Part shown: positions 44,700 to 53,280 of the stretch, piece after piece
Layout of the letters: each line of letters opens with the position of its first letter
How positions within the stretch are numbered: the stretch's first letter is position 1
DNA from: Sporichthyaceae bacterium
GTDB taxonomy: Bacteria > Actinomycetota > Actinomycetes > Sporichthyales > Sporichthyaceae
Assembly: GCA_036493475.1 (NCBI GenBank)
Contig: DASXPS010000049.1
Location: 1 to 64,000 of the forward strand
DNA: 64,000 nucleotides
Direction: 5' to 3'
Notes under the pieces: generated by a model
Databases searched by the model: none
What the model saw: the letters and a program-made list of their open reading frames with translations, nothing else
Told to the model about the DNA's origin: nothing
Program-made: the position numbers and the translations under genes

Positions 44700-44971
44700 C
44701 GGTCCGGAAGGCGTTCGCCGTTGCGGGCGACGACCCGTTTGCGGGTCAGGTACCAACCCCAGCAGCCCAGGCCGATGCCGGCGAGCGCGGTCCAGGGGTA
44801 CCAGCCGTTGCCGTGCGCGGAGAGCTTGCTGTGCAGGGCGAGCATCAGGAGAAAGGCAATCGCCCAGCAGATGATCCCGATCAAGATCACCCGCGACTCG
44901 TCGATCTCCATCGGTGGCGGATCGGGGCGCCGCGCGGCTTTGGCGCCTGCGGCGCGGCGGGTCCCGGTCAC
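44696..44971 (-). CDS. DUF2530 family membrane protein
   Basis: A 91-aa protein from GTG 44971: basic N-terminus (TGTRRAAGAKAARRPD), then MEIDESRVILIGIICWAIAF and LLMLAL as a first membrane helix and WYPWTALAGIGLGCWGWYLT as a second, ending KRVVARN. This is the DUF2530 pattern. Function unknown. It is divergent from the MarR gene with an 81-bp gap holding a palindrome. Confidence 0.82.
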   Translation of the reverse strand: MTGTRRAAGAKAARRPDPPPMEIDESRVILIGIICWAIAFLLMLALHSKLSAHGNGWYPWTALAGIGLGCWGWYLTRKRVVARNGERLPDR

Positions 44972-45020
44972 ACCACCAGGGTAGGGCGCCGGCGGGGCGG
45001 AATATTTCCAGAGGTAGTTC

Positions 45021-45031
45021 GTTAGCCTAAC
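45021..45031. promoter_or_regulatory. Candidate MarR operator GTTAG-C-CTAAC
   Basis: A perfect 5-bp-arm palindrome with a single centre base, in an AT-richer stretch 22 bp before the marR-like start and 50 bp before the divergent DUF2530 start. MarR proteins often bind palindromes in their own promoter, so autoregulation and control of both directions are plausible. Confidence 0.5.
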
Positions 45032-45052
45032 TAATGAGTTACTCTGGGGGCC

Positions 45053-45493
45053 ATGAGCATGCTGACCGCCGCCGACCTGGACCTTGCTCACTCCGTCCGG
45101 CTGGCCGTCATGCGGCTGTCCCGGCAACTGCGCAAGCAGCGCACCGACCAATCCCTGACGCACAGTCAGACCTCGGCGTTGGCGGTGTTGGACCGGCTCG
45201 GCCCGTTGACGCCCGGCGCGCTGGCCGAGCAGGAGAGCGTGCAGCCGCCGACGATGACCAAGCTGGTGGCGGGCCTGGAGGCCCGCGGTTTGGTCGTCTG
45301 CGCGCCGCATCCCACCGATGGCCGGCAGAAGCTCGTCGCGGTCAGCCCCGACGCACACGCGATGTTGGAGGCCAACCGCAGCGTCCGCGACCAGTGGCTG
45401 GCGCAGCGCATCGGCGCGCTGACCCCGGACGAGGTGGCCACGCTGCACGCGGCCACCGTGGTGCTGGAGAAGCTGCAGGCGACCGCTCAGTGA
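45053..45493 (+). CDS. MarR-family transcriptional regulator
   Basis: A 146-aa MarR protein: VRLAVMRLSRQLRKQRTD, LTHSQTSALAVLDRL, the recognition helix in QPPTMTKLVAGLEARGLV, and the wing DGRQKLVAVSP. It is co-directional with, and overlaps, the MFS transporter (GTGA), so it most likely controls that exporter in response to a small molecule. ATG 45053 follows CTGGGGG. Confidence 0.92.
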   Translation: MSMLTAADLDLAHSVRLAVMRLSRQLRKQRTDQSLTHSQTSALAVLDRLGPLTPGALAEQESVQPPTMTKLVAGLEARGLVVCAPHPTDGRQKLVAVSPDAHAMLEANRSVRDQWLAQRIGALTPDEVATLHAATVVLEKLQATAQ

Positions 45494-46893
45494 GCCCCAC
45501 ATTCTCCTCGCTGCGCGTCCCGAACTACCGCCGCTACGCGGCCGGGATGCTCGTCTCCAACACCGGCACCTGGATGCAGCGCGTCGCCCAGGACTGGCTG
45601 GTGTTGCAGCTGTCCGGAAACGACGGCACCAAGCTCGGCATCACCACCGCGTTGCAGTTCCTGCCGCTGCTGCTGTTCGGCCTGGTGGGTGGACTGCTCG
45701 CGGACCGCTTCCCCAAGCGTCGGCTGCTGGCCTGCACCAACACCTTTCTGGGCCTGGTCGGCTTGACGCTGGGTGTGCTGGTGCTCGCCGGCGTCGCGCA
45801 GGTCTGGCACGTGTACTTGTTGGCGTTCGCACTCGGCCTGGGCACCGCGGCGGACAACCCGGCCCGGCAGGCGTTCGTGGTCGAGATGGTCGACCGGGAG
45901 AACCTGTCCAACGCGGTCGCGTTGAACTCCGCGTCGTTCAACGCCGCCCGACTGGTCGGCCCCGGCATCGCCGGTGTGGCCATCGAGGTGTTCGGCGGCA
46001 CCGGCTGGGTCTTCATCCTCAACGCGATCACGTTTATCGCCCCGCTGATCGCGTTGTACTCGATGGACCCGCGGCAGCTGCACCGCACCGAACTGGCCAA
46101 GCGGGGGCGGGGCAACATCCGGGAGGGCTTGCGCTACGTGCGCGGTCGACCCGATCTGCTCGCCGTCCTCGGCGTGGTGTTCTTCGCCGGCACTTTCGGC
46201 CTGAACTTCCAGATCACCAACGCGTTGATGGCCACGAAGGCCTTCCACAAGGGTGCCGGGGAGTACGGTCTGCTCGGTTCGGTGCTCGCCATCGGTTCGC
46301 TGGCGGGCACGCTGCTCGCCGCCCGACGCAAGACCGTGCGGCTGCGGCTGGTGCTGGTGGGCGCCGCGGCGTTCGGCATCACCGAGTTCATCGCCGGGCT
46401 GATGCCCAACTACACCTGGTACGCCCTCGCGCTGCCGCCCGCCGGGATGGCCGCGCTGCTCACCATGACCGCGGCCAACGCCACCCTGCAGCTGTCCACC
46501 GTGCCGGAGATGCGCGGGCGGGTGATGTCGCTGTACCTGATGGTGTTCGCCGGTGGCACCCCGCTGGGTGCGCCGGTCATCGGCTGGCTGGCCGACCACT
46601 ACGGCCCGCGCTGGTCACTGCTGTTCGGCGGACTCATCACGGCCACCGCAGCAGTGGTGGCCGCCGCGTTGCTGGCCCGCCGCGCCTCGATGACCGTGCA
46701 GGCGCACCTGCGGCCGTTGCCGCATCTGGAAGTGAGCCGAGCGCAGAGCAAGCGAGCACGCTTTTCGCTCGCTCGCTCTGCCGAGGCGATCGAACAGGTT
46801 GAGCGAAGCGAACACCTGCACCTCGTGCCTGCCGCCACCGACGCCATGGCGCCGGAGGCGGCCATCGGTGCCGGCCGCGGCTTTTCGCCGTGA
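45490..46893 (+). CDS. MFS drug-efflux-type transporter (MFS_3)
   Basis: From GTG 45490 (overlapping the MarR stop) a 467-aa protein with about 12 helices and the MFS_3 features VPNYRRYAAGMLVSNTGTWMQ (in part), GLLADRFPKRRLL, DNPARQAFVVEMVD and LVGPGIAGVAIEVFGGTGW (in part). Efflux of an organic compound is likely, with MarR control. The last 60 residues are an unusual charged tail encoded by a GAGCGAAGCGAA-type repeat (about 46737-46812), absent from the family, suggesting a recent insertion into the gene end. Confidence 0.88.
   Translation: MSPTFSSLRVPNYRRYAAGMLVSNTGTWMQRVAQDWLVLQLSGNDGTKLGITTALQFLPLLLFGLVGGLLADRFPKRRLLACTNTFLGLVGLTLGVLVLAGVAQVWHVYLLAFALGLGTAADNPARQAFVVEMVDRENLSNAVALNSASFNAARLVGPGIAGVAIEVFGGTGWVFILNAITFIAPLIALYSMDPRQLHRTELAKRGRGNIREGLRYVRGRPDLLAVLGVVFFAGTFGLNFQITNALMATKAFHKGAGEYGLLGSVLAIGSLAGTLLAARRKTVRLRLVLVGAAAFGITEFIAGLMPNYTWYALALPPAGMAALLTMTAANATLQLSTVPEMRGRVMSLYLMVFAGGTPLGAPVIGWLADHYGPRWSLLFGGLITATAAVVAAALLARRASMTVQAHLRPLPHLEVSRAQSKRARFSLARSAEAIEQVERSEHLHLVPAATDAMAPEAAIGAGRGFSP
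46737..46812. repeat. GAGCG-rich inverted repeats in the end of the MFS gene
   Basis: CAGAGCAAGCGAGC (46744-46757) pairs with GCTCGCTCGCTCTG (46767-46780) except at one base, loop 9. A smaller palindrome CAGGT...ACCTG follows around GAGCGAAGCG. The DNA is related to the GAGCGCAGCGAG motif at the window start and at the ABC ATPase start. Confidence 0.7.
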
Positions 46894-47453
46894 GGTTGTT
46901 CGTCGCGCTGATGCCGCCGGTCGACGCACTGGACGAACTGGCCGCCGCGTTGGACCCGGTCAAACCCTGCGCTCCACCGGTGCTGCGCTGGACCCCGCGC
47001 GAGCAGTGGCATCTGACGCTGGCCTTCCTCGGTGACGTGCCGGTCGACCTGCTGCCCGCGGTGCACGACGCGTGCGCGGCCGCCATCCACGACCGGTACG
47101 CGGCCCCGCTGCAGGTGGCCGGCGCCGGCCGGTTCGGCGACCGGGTGCTGTGGGCCGGCATCGCCGGTGACTGCCCGCTGCTGGTCGAGCTCGCCGACCG
47201 GTTGGCCGTGGCGCTGTGCGCGGCGGGCATCGACGTCGACGACCACCCCTACCGCCCGCACTTGACGTTGGCCCGCTCGCCGCGGGGCAGCGCGCCGGAC
47301 CTGCGCCCGACGGTGGCCGCACTGGCCGATTTCCTCGGTCGCAGCTGGCAACCCGACGCGCTGCGCCTGATGCACAGCCGACTCGGCGTCGGCCCCGGTG
47401 GGCAGGCGCGGCACGACCAACTGGCGTGCTGGCCGCTGCGGGCCGGGCCGTAG
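46890..47453 (+). CDS. thpR: RNA 2',3'-cyclic phosphodiesterase (2'-5' RNA ligase, ThpR)
   Basis: A 187-aa 2H-phosphoesterase with both H-x-T motifs: WHLTLAFLG and YRPHLTLAR. The ThpR family opens 2',3'-cyclic RNA ends and can act as a 2'-5' RNA ligase in vitro. The GTG at 46890 overlaps the MFS stop (GTGA), putting it in the MarR operon, though no functional link is apparent. Confidence 0.88.
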   Translation: MRLFVALMPPVDALDELAAALDPVKPCAPPVLRWTPREQWHLTLAFLGDVPVDLLPAVHDACAAAIHDRYAAPLQVAGAGRFGDRVLWAGIAGDCPLLVELADRLAVALCAAGIDVDDHPYRPHLTLARSPRGSAPDLRPTVAALADFLGRSWQPDALRLMHSRLGVGPGGQARHDQLACWPLRAGP

Positions 47454-47462
47454 CCTGCGGGC

Positions 47463-47549
47463 ATGGGCAGGCGGAACCGGACGCTGATCACCGCGGTTCT
47501 GGTCGTGCTGGTTCTGGTTGTTGTCGGCGCTGCTGCGCTGGGGCACTGA
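47463..47549 (+). CDS. 28-aa single-helix membrane peptide
   Basis: ATG 47463, stop 47549, one base before the next ATG. The 28 residues are a basic start (GRRNRTL) and a single hydrophobic helix (ITAVLVVLVLVVVGAAAL) ending GH. The frame lies in the only gap between thpR and the PPOX gene and is likely a membrane micropeptide. Function unknown; a chance frame is possible. Confidence 0.45.
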   Translation: MGRRNRTLITAVLVVLVLVVVGAAALGH

Positions 47550-47550
47550 C

Positions 47551-47994
47551 ATGCGCCTGGACGCGGAGGAAGCGCGCCGGCGGTTTCTCACCGCGCCCAG
47601 CGTGCGGCTGGCCACGGTGCGCCCGGACGGCACCCCGCATCTGGTGCCGATCACCTTCGCGGCGTGCGCCCGGGACACCCTGGTCTTCGCCGTCGACCAC
47701 AAACCGAAGTCCACGCAGCGACTGGCACGGTTGGCCAACATCGCCGCGCATCCGGCGGTCTGCCTGTTGGCCGACGAGTGGTCAGCGGACTGGCCGCGGT
47801 TGTGGTGGGCGCGAGCGGATGGCCGCGCGGTCGAAATCGCCGCCGACGACCCGCGTCGGCCCACCGCGCTGGCGGCGCTGAGTGCCCGGTATCCGCAATA
47901 CCGTGAGCAGCCGCCCGCGGGACCGGTGGTGTGGATCGACGTGCACACCTGGACCGGCTGGTCAGGGAGCAACTCCGTCGATCTTCGGGCGTAG
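47551..47994 (+). CDS. PPOX-class F420-dependent oxidoreductase (Rv0121-like)
   Basis: A 147-aa split-barrel protein: LDAEEARRRFLTAPSVRLAT, VRPDGTPHLVPITFA, DHKPKSTQRLARLANIAAHP, VCLLADEWSADWPRLWWARA (in part), with an F420 rather than FMN binding group by family. ATG 47551 is one base after the micropeptide stop. Substrate unknown; such proteins reduce various cofactors and metabolites in actinobacteria. Confidence 0.85.
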   Translation: MRLDAEEARRRFLTAPSVRLATVRPDGTPHLVPITFAACARDTLVFAVDHKPKSTQRLARLANIAAHPAVCLLADEWSADWPRLWWARADGRAVEIAADDPRRPTALAALSARYPQYREQPPAGPVVWIDVHTWTGWSGSNSVDLRA

Positions 47995-48020
47995 GCCGCG
48001 ATCCGGCCTACGATCCCGGC

Positions 48021-49064
48021 ATGGGGAGGCGGACGCGCCGTGCGGCCGGGGGACTGGCCGGTGTCGCGCTGCTGGTGGCCGTCGGAACGAGCCCGGCCGC
48101 CGCGGCCCCGTTGACCGCCCGGCCGCCCTACCAGTTCACCGTCCGGGCCGCGCCGGTGGAGACCTACCTGGAGTACTTCCGGGAGTTGGTGCAGGACGTC
48201 GGGTTCAGCCGGGTGCAGATCACCCACTCCGCCGGCGACGCGACCGGGCACGCCCGCGCGGTGGGCGCGGCCTACTGGTTGCTCACCGACGACGAACCGT
48301 GCCTGCTCGGCTGCGAGCCGCCGTGCCCGGAACCCACCCTGATCAACCCCACGGTGGCCCGCACCGCCAACCCGCGTGAGTGCGCCGACCGGATACCCGG
48401 CGCCGGCGCGCTGGGTTTGCCGACCACGGTGGACTCCTCGGTTCCGGCCGCCGCGCATGCCGAGGCGCGTACCCCGACCGAGGAGACCGCCGGTGCGCTG
48501 TCCCGGATGGCCGGCCCGGGCGGATCCGGGAGCCGGGTGAATGCCCTGGGCAGTTCGTCGGCCGCCGCGTTCGACCGGACCACCGATCGCTTCACCGGCA
48601 ACGCGAACTCGTTCGTCGCCGACGTCGCGCTGCCCGGCGGGGGAGCGGCCACGGTGGCCAGCATGTTGTCGGTGAGCGCCGTGCCGAACGCGGTCCCGGT
48701 GGTCAGCTACCGGCTTTCGCTGACCACCTGGCGCGACGGGACCTCGACCTCCGGGGTCGACGAACAGGGCTTCAGCATCGCCGGCGAGCAGATTCCGCTG
48801 ACCGACCTGGTGGGTCGGGTGAACAGCCAACTGGCCGCAGTGGGTAAGCAGCTGTCGGAGTTCGCCGACCTGGGTATCGCGGTGTTGTCCCCGGCCACCG
48901 CCTACACCGCGGAAGGTCAGCGATTCCGGGTGGCCGCGCCGGTGGTGGTCATCGGCGCGGGGCGCGACCTGGCGTTGCCCACCCCTTTGCGGGGCACCGG
49001 GCTGCGGTTGGGCAGTGCGGTCTTCGAGGGCGCGTTCAGCGCACCGGACCCACCGTTGCGTTGA
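48021..49064 (+). CDS. Secreted hypothetical protein, 347 aa
   Basis: ATG 48021 gives a signal peptide (RRTRRAAGGLAGVALLVAVG, cleavage near AAA-APLT). The mature part has four Cys close together (CLLGCEPPCPEP and a later Cys in RECADRIPG) and otherwise polar, Ser/Gly-rich sequence with beta-type repeats (VSYRLSLTTWRDGTSTSG). No known domain. Probably cell-surface or secreted in the oxidising space given the Cys pairs. Confidence 0.7.
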   Translation: MGRRTRRAAGGLAGVALLVAVGTSPAAAAPLTARPPYQFTVRAAPVETYLEYFRELVQDVGFSRVQITHSAGDATGHARAVGAAYWLLTDDEPCLLGCEPPCPEPTLINPTVARTANPRECADRIPGAGALGLPTTVDSSVPAAAHAEARTPTEETAGALSRMAGPGGSGSRVNALGSSSAAAFDRTTDRFTGNANSFVADVALPGGGAATVASMLSVSAVPNAVPVVSYRLSLTTWRDGTSTSGVDEQGFSIAGEQIPLTDLVGRVNSQLAAVGKQLSEFADLGIAVLSPATAYTAEGQRFRVAAPVVVIGAGRDLALPTPLRGTGLRLGSAVFEGAFSAPDPPLR

Positions 49065-49092
49065 CCCTGGACCGCATAGGCTCGATGACGTC

Positions 49093-51312
49093 ATGGACCT
49101 GCTGGACGGACTCAACCCCCAACAACGCGAGGCCGTCGAGCATCAGGGCGGCCCATTGCTCATCGTGGCCGGCGCCGGCTCGGGCAAGACCCGAGTGCTC
49201 ACCCGGCGCATCGCCTACCTGATCAAGGCCCGCGAGGTGCGGCCGTCGCAGATCCTGGCGATCACCTTCACCAACAAGGCCGCCGGGGAGATGAAGGAAC
49301 GGGTCGCCGCCGCGGTCGGGGCAGGCGCTCCGCACTGGGTGTCCACGTTCCACTCCGCGTGCCTACGCATCCTGCGTCACGACGCCAAGCGGCTGGGCTT
49401 CACCTCCGGGTTCTCCGTCTACGACGACACCGACTCCCAGCGGCTGATGAAGATGGTGCTGCGTGACCTGTCGCTGGACCCCAAGCGATTCACCCCACGC
49501 GGCGTGGCCAACGCGGTGAGCTCGGCGAAGAACGAACTGATCGACCACGAGTCATACGCCGCGCAGGCCGAGGGACCGATCCAGACCACCTATGCCGAGT
49601 GCTACGGCGAGTATCAGCGCCGGTTGCGTGGGGCCAACGCACTGGATTTCGACGACCTGATCATGACCACTGTCAACCTGCTGCAGGCGTTCCCGGACGT
49701 GGCCGAGCACTACCGGCGCCGCTTCCGACACGTGCTGGTCGATGAGTACCAGGACACCAACCACGCGCAGTACGTGCTGGTCCGCGAACTGGTCGGCGTC
49801 GAGGACGCTGAGCTGCCGCCGGGCGAGCTGTGCGTGGTGGGCGACGCGGACCAGTCCATCTACGCGTTCCGCGGCGCGACCATCCGCAACATCGCCGAGT
49901 TCGAGGCGGACTACCCCAACGCGAAGGTGATCCTGCTGGAGCAGAACTACCGCTCCACGCAGACGATCCTGTCCGCGGCCAACGCGGTGATCTCGCGCAA
50001 CCCCGACCGCAAACCCAAGAACCTGTGGACCGATCGCGGCAACGGGAAGCCCATCGTCGGCTGGGTCGCCGGTGACGAGCACGAGGAGGCCACCTTCGTC
50101 GCCAACGAGGTGGACCGGCTCACCGACGACGGCGTCGCGCAGCCCCGGGACGTGGCAATCTTCTACCGCACCAACGCTGCCTCCCGGGTGTTCGAGGAGG
50201 TGTTCATCCGCGTCGGGCTGCCCTATCGGGTGGTCGGTGGGGTGCGCTTCTACGAGCGTCGCGAGGTGCGCGACGCGTTGGCCTACCTGCGGGTGCTGGC
50301 CAACCCCGAGGACGTGGTGTCGCTGCGACGCATCCTCAACGTGCCCAAGCGCGGCATCGGCGACCGCGCCGAGGCATGCGTGGATGCGCTGGCCTCGCGC
50401 GATCGGATCACCTTCTGGGCGGCGCTGCGTCGCTGCGAGGAGGCCTACGGCATCGCCACCCGATCGCTGAGGCAGGTCCGCGGTTTCGTCGACCTGCTCG
50501 ATGGATTGGCCACCCTGGTGGAGGCGAACACCCCGCCGTCCACGATGCTGGAGGCGATCCTGGAGCAGACCGGGTATCTGCGCGAGTTGGAGACCTCCAC
50601 CGACCCGCAGGACGCCGGCCGGGTGGAGAACCTCGCCGAGTTGGTGGCCGTCGCCCGCGAGTACGAGGAGCTGGACGCGGATTCCTCGGTGGCCGGGTTC
50701 CTGGAGCGGGTGGCGCTGGTGGCGGACTCCGATCAGTTGCCTGACGCTACGTCAGATGGCGAGCCTGTCGACGATGGCGGGCAGGTGACGTTGATGACCC
50801 TGCACACCGCGAAGGGCCTGGAGTTCCCGGTGGTGTTCCTCACCGGCTGCGAGGACGGGGTGTTCCCGCACATGCGGGCGTTGGGTGATCCGGTGGAGTT
50901 GGCCGAGGAACGGCGCCTGGCCTACGTCGGCATCACCCGCGCGCAGGACCGGCTCTACCTCACCCGCTCGGAGTTGCGGCGCAACTGGGGTACCCCGCAA
51001 TGGTTCCCCGCGTCCCGGTTCCTGGAGGACATACCGTCGGACCTGGTGGACTGGAAACGCACCTCGCAACGCACGCCGCTGCAGGCGCTGGCCGCCGCGC
51101 CGTCGCCGGCCGCCCGGTCCACCGGCGGACGGCAGCTGGTGGCGAACGTGGTGTCGCTGGCGGTGGGCGACCGGGTCACCCACGACACCTTCGGTCTGGG
51201 CACGGTGGTGGGGACCGCCGGCGCGGCCGAGCGAGCCGAGGCGACGATCGACTTCGGCGACGGCGCGCCGAAACGCCTACTGCTCCGCTATGCCCCGGTG
51301 GAGAAGATCTGA
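49093..51312 (+). CDS. pcrA: UvrD/PcrA-type DNA helicase
   Basis: A 739-aa SF1A helicase: LNPQQREAVEHQGGPLLIVAGAGSGKT (motif I, in part), ITFTNKAAGEMKER (Ia), DEYQDTN (II), VGDADQSIYAFRGA (III), LEQNYRST (IV), LHTAKGLEFPVVFLTGCEDG (V, in part) and VGITRAQDRLYLTRS (VI). The C-terminal ~110 residues carry a Tudor-like domain typical of PcrA (VGDRVTHDTFGLGTVVGT). It unwinds DNA 3'-5' in repair and replication restart. Followed convergently by the M23 gene; in mycobacteria uvrD1 is in the same place. Confidence 0.97.
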   Translation: MDLLDGLNPQQREAVEHQGGPLLIVAGAGSGKTRVLTRRIAYLIKAREVRPSQILAITFTNKAAGEMKERVAAAVGAGAPHWVSTFHSACLRILRHDAKRLGFTSGFSVYDDTDSQRLMKMVLRDLSLDPKRFTPRGVANAVSSAKNELIDHESYAAQAEGPIQTTYAECYGEYQRRLRGANALDFDDLIMTTVNLLQAFPDVAEHYRRRFRHVLVDEYQDTNHAQYVLVRELVGVEDAELPPGELCVVGDADQSIYAFRGATIRNIAEFEADYPNAKVILLEQNYRSTQTILSAANAVISRNPDRKPKNLWTDRGNGKPIVGWVAGDEHEEATFVANEVDRLTDDGVAQPRDVAIFYRTNAASRVFEEVFIRVGLPYRVVGGVRFYERREVRDALAYLRVLANPEDVVSLRRILNVPKRGIGDRAEACVDALASRDRITFWAALRRCEEAYGIATRSLRQVRGFVDLLDGLATLVEANTPPSTMLEAILEQTGYLRELETSTDPQDAGRVENLAELVAVAREYEELDADSSVAGFLERVALVADSDQLPDATSDGEPVDDGGQVTLMTLHTAKGLEFPVVFLTGCEDGVFPHMRALGDPVELAEERRLAYVGITRAQDRLYLTRSELRRNWGTPQWFPASRFLEDIPSDLVDWKRTSQRTPLQALAAAPSPAARSTGGRQLVANVVSLAVGDRVTHDTFGLGTVVGTAGAAERAEATIDFGDGAPKRLLLRYAPVEKI

Positions 51313-51337
51313 CCCTGCGTCGAATTGTGAAGCAGTG

Positions 51338-52804
51338 TCAGGGGTGCATGCCGTGCGCGCGGAGCCAGGGCATCGGGTTCACCGGGTCGCCGCCGTGCGG
51401 GCGCACCTCGAGGTGCAGGTGCGGGCCGGTGGTGTTGCCGGTGGAACCGACCCGGCCGATGACCTCGCCCATATACACGCGACCGCTGCGCACCAGCATC
51501 GCGGACTGGTGGGCGTACCAGATCTCGGTGCCGTCATCGAGGCGTTCCACGGTCTTCCAGCCGTAGGCGCCATCCCAGCCGGCGGAGATGATCGTGCCGT
51601 TGGCCACCGCGTGGATCGGGGTGCCGGTGGGGCAGGCGAAGTCCTGGCCGGTGTGGCCGTGCGACCAGAGGCCGCCGCCCTCGCCGAAGCCGGCCGTCAG
51701 GTGATAGCCGGAGACCGGCAGTCGGTACAGATGTGCCAGCGCGGCCAGTCGGGCGGCGCGCTGCTTGGCCAGCTGCAGCGTCTCGAGCAGCACGTCATGT
51801 TTCTTCTGTGCAGACGCGGCTGCCTTTTCCCGCGCGGCCAGCGCCTTGCGAGCGCGGTCGCGGCTGGCCCGGGCCTGTCCGGCGTCGAGCATGGACGCCG
51901 AGTTGTCCTTCAGGCCGAGCGCGGAGGCGCGGGCCAGGTCGGCACTACCCGCGCCCAACTGCAGGCCGCTGCCGGTGGCGTTGAGGGCGCCCACCGCGGC
52001 CACCGCGACGGCGGCGGCGCCGGCCACCAGGGCAGGCGCGCCGGGGCCGACCGCGGAGCGCGACTTGCGGCGGGCACCGGTGTGCGCCTGGCCGCGATGG
52101 GTGCTCGGGTGCAGCGGGATGACCTTGGCAAGTTCTGCTTCGGGTTCTGGGGTTGCCACGACGACCGGCTCGGGGACGGCCGGTGCCGCGATGACGAGGA
52201 CGGCCGGTACCTCGAGGACAGGGACGATCGGCGCGGGATCGATGACCGGTTCGGCCGCCTTGCGACGGCGGCCGGTCCCCGTGGCGGGCACCGGGGTGCC
52301 GGGGTGAATCAGCGCCCGGGAGATCAGGCGATCCTCGATCTCGGAAATCTGCCGGCGACGTCGACCGGTGCCGGTGGCGACCTGGTCGGTGCTGGGTGCG
52401 GGGGCCGGAGTCCCCGGGGCCGGCTCGACCGACTTGCGCCGGCGGCCGGTGCCACCGGCCCTGGCCGCCTCGGCGGCGGCCGGCGGGGCCAGGACCTGCG
52501 GGACAGGAGTGGGCTGCGGGGTCGGCGGTGCCAGGACCGCAGCGGGCGGCGCGGGCTGCGGGGCCGGTGCGGGCTGCGGGGCCGGTGCGTGAGACGCCGG
52601 GCGGGCCCGTCGTCCGGTGGCCGTGATCACCTGCACGGGAGTAGCTACCGGCGTGTCGCGTGTTAGCCGGCCCGCAGGGGGTAAGGGCGTCGGCAGTGCC
52701 GCGAGGAGGTCGTCGCACTCTCGCTGTGGGCTTGCCAATTCGTCTTCGGCAAGCGCACCGAGATCGCGCGCGTGTCGGCCGGAAGGCACGGAATCGACTC
52801 CCAC
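51338..52804 (-). CDS. M23 (LytM-type) peptidase with Pro-rich N-terminal region
   Basis: A 488-aa protein. The N-terminal half is Pro/Ala-rich with five spaced TGRRR-K-like motifs (TGRRARP, TGRRRKS, TGRRRRQ, TGRRRKA, TGARRKS). A hydrophobic segment (LVAGAAAAVAAVGAL, approximately) and a coiled coil (ASRDRARKALAAREKAAASAQ in part) follow. The C-terminal M23 domain has HTGQDF (about 383) and HLHLEV (about 460), the zinc-binding residues of Gly-Gly or D-Ala endopeptidases. Corresponds to mycobacterial Rv0950c by position. Probably cell-wall acting and membrane-tethered. Confidence 0.88.
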   Translation of the reverse strand: MGVDSVPSGRHARDLGALAEDELASPQRECDDLLAALPTPLPPAGRLTRDTPVATPVQVITATGRRARPASHAPAPQPAPAPQPAPPAAVLAPPTPQPTPVPQVLAPPAAAEAARAGGTGRRRKSVEPAPGTPAPAPSTDQVATGTGRRRRQISEIEDRLISRALIHPGTPVPATGTGRRRKAAEPVIDPAPIVPVLEVPAVLVIAAPAVPEPVVVATPEPEAELAKVIPLHPSTHRGQAHTGARRKSRSAVGPGAPALVAGAAAVAVAAVGALNATGSGLQLGAGSADLARASALGLKDNSASMLDAGQARASRDRARKALAAREKAAASAQKKHDVLLETLQLAKQRAARLAALAHLYRLPVSGYHLTAGFGEGGGLWSHGHTGQDFACPTGTPIHAVANGTIISAGWDGAYGWKTVERLDDGTEIWYAHQSAMLVRSGRVYMGEVIGRVGSTGNTTGPHLHLEVRPHGGDPVNPMPWLRAHGMHP

Positions 52805-53280
52805 ATTAACGGGCGAGAACGACGAGCATCACGACCGTATCGGGCCGCTGGTCATCGCCCCACGGCGGACAGGCAAAGAGCGCTCAAAGTGACGATCGTC
52901 CCGGGAAACTCATCACGCAGAGTGCCGATTTTCTGGTAATCGGTCACGCATCGTTGCGAGTTTGCAATTTCGAACCCAGGGTGAGGGACAAACCCGGACG
53001 AACCGAGACATCCACGTGAGACGTCTCGTCAGGTGATTGTTACGTTGAGTAGTCGGATGACCCCGCCAAAACAGGGGGGCGAACCCGGACGAACCGCCCG
53101 CTTAACGGGCCACTACGATCCGGCTGAGGTCGCGCCGGGGTACCCAGGGGTCGCCAGGCCGCGGCGATTAATAAGTAATCCCTCGCGGGCAGCGGCGCCC
53201 GCCGGCAGCAGATCGGTTGGACCGAAGGGCCCGGCCCGAACAGCGCCCTGCGCGGGTGCACGGACGTGAGGATCTCACTC
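52805..53280. other. 476-bp divergent regulatory region between the M23 gene and sucC
   Basis: No gene. It holds two copies of AACCCGGACGAACCG (52991-53005 and 53082-53096, 91 bp apart), each preceded by a GGG-rich hexamer (GGGACA, GGGGCG) and each followed by a different hairpin: CGAGAC...GTCTCG (about 53004-53029) and GCCCG-CTTAA-CGGGC (53096-53110). A CCGATT...AATCGG hairpin lies nearer the M23 start. Promoters for both directions must lie here. Confidence 0.7.

Noticed and set aside
42222-44756. A single 844-aa reverse-strand gene
   Set aside because: The MFS part starts cleanly at 43745; the extension upstream lies opposite the DUF3027 gene and has no sensible sequence.
52860-53280. Possible c-di-AMP (ydaO) riboswitch upstream of the M23 gene
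   Set aside because: The core motifs I would expect (GGGACCC, GGGGTGAATC, AGCTAACCTCG) are not present on either strand, so only the repeat is reported.
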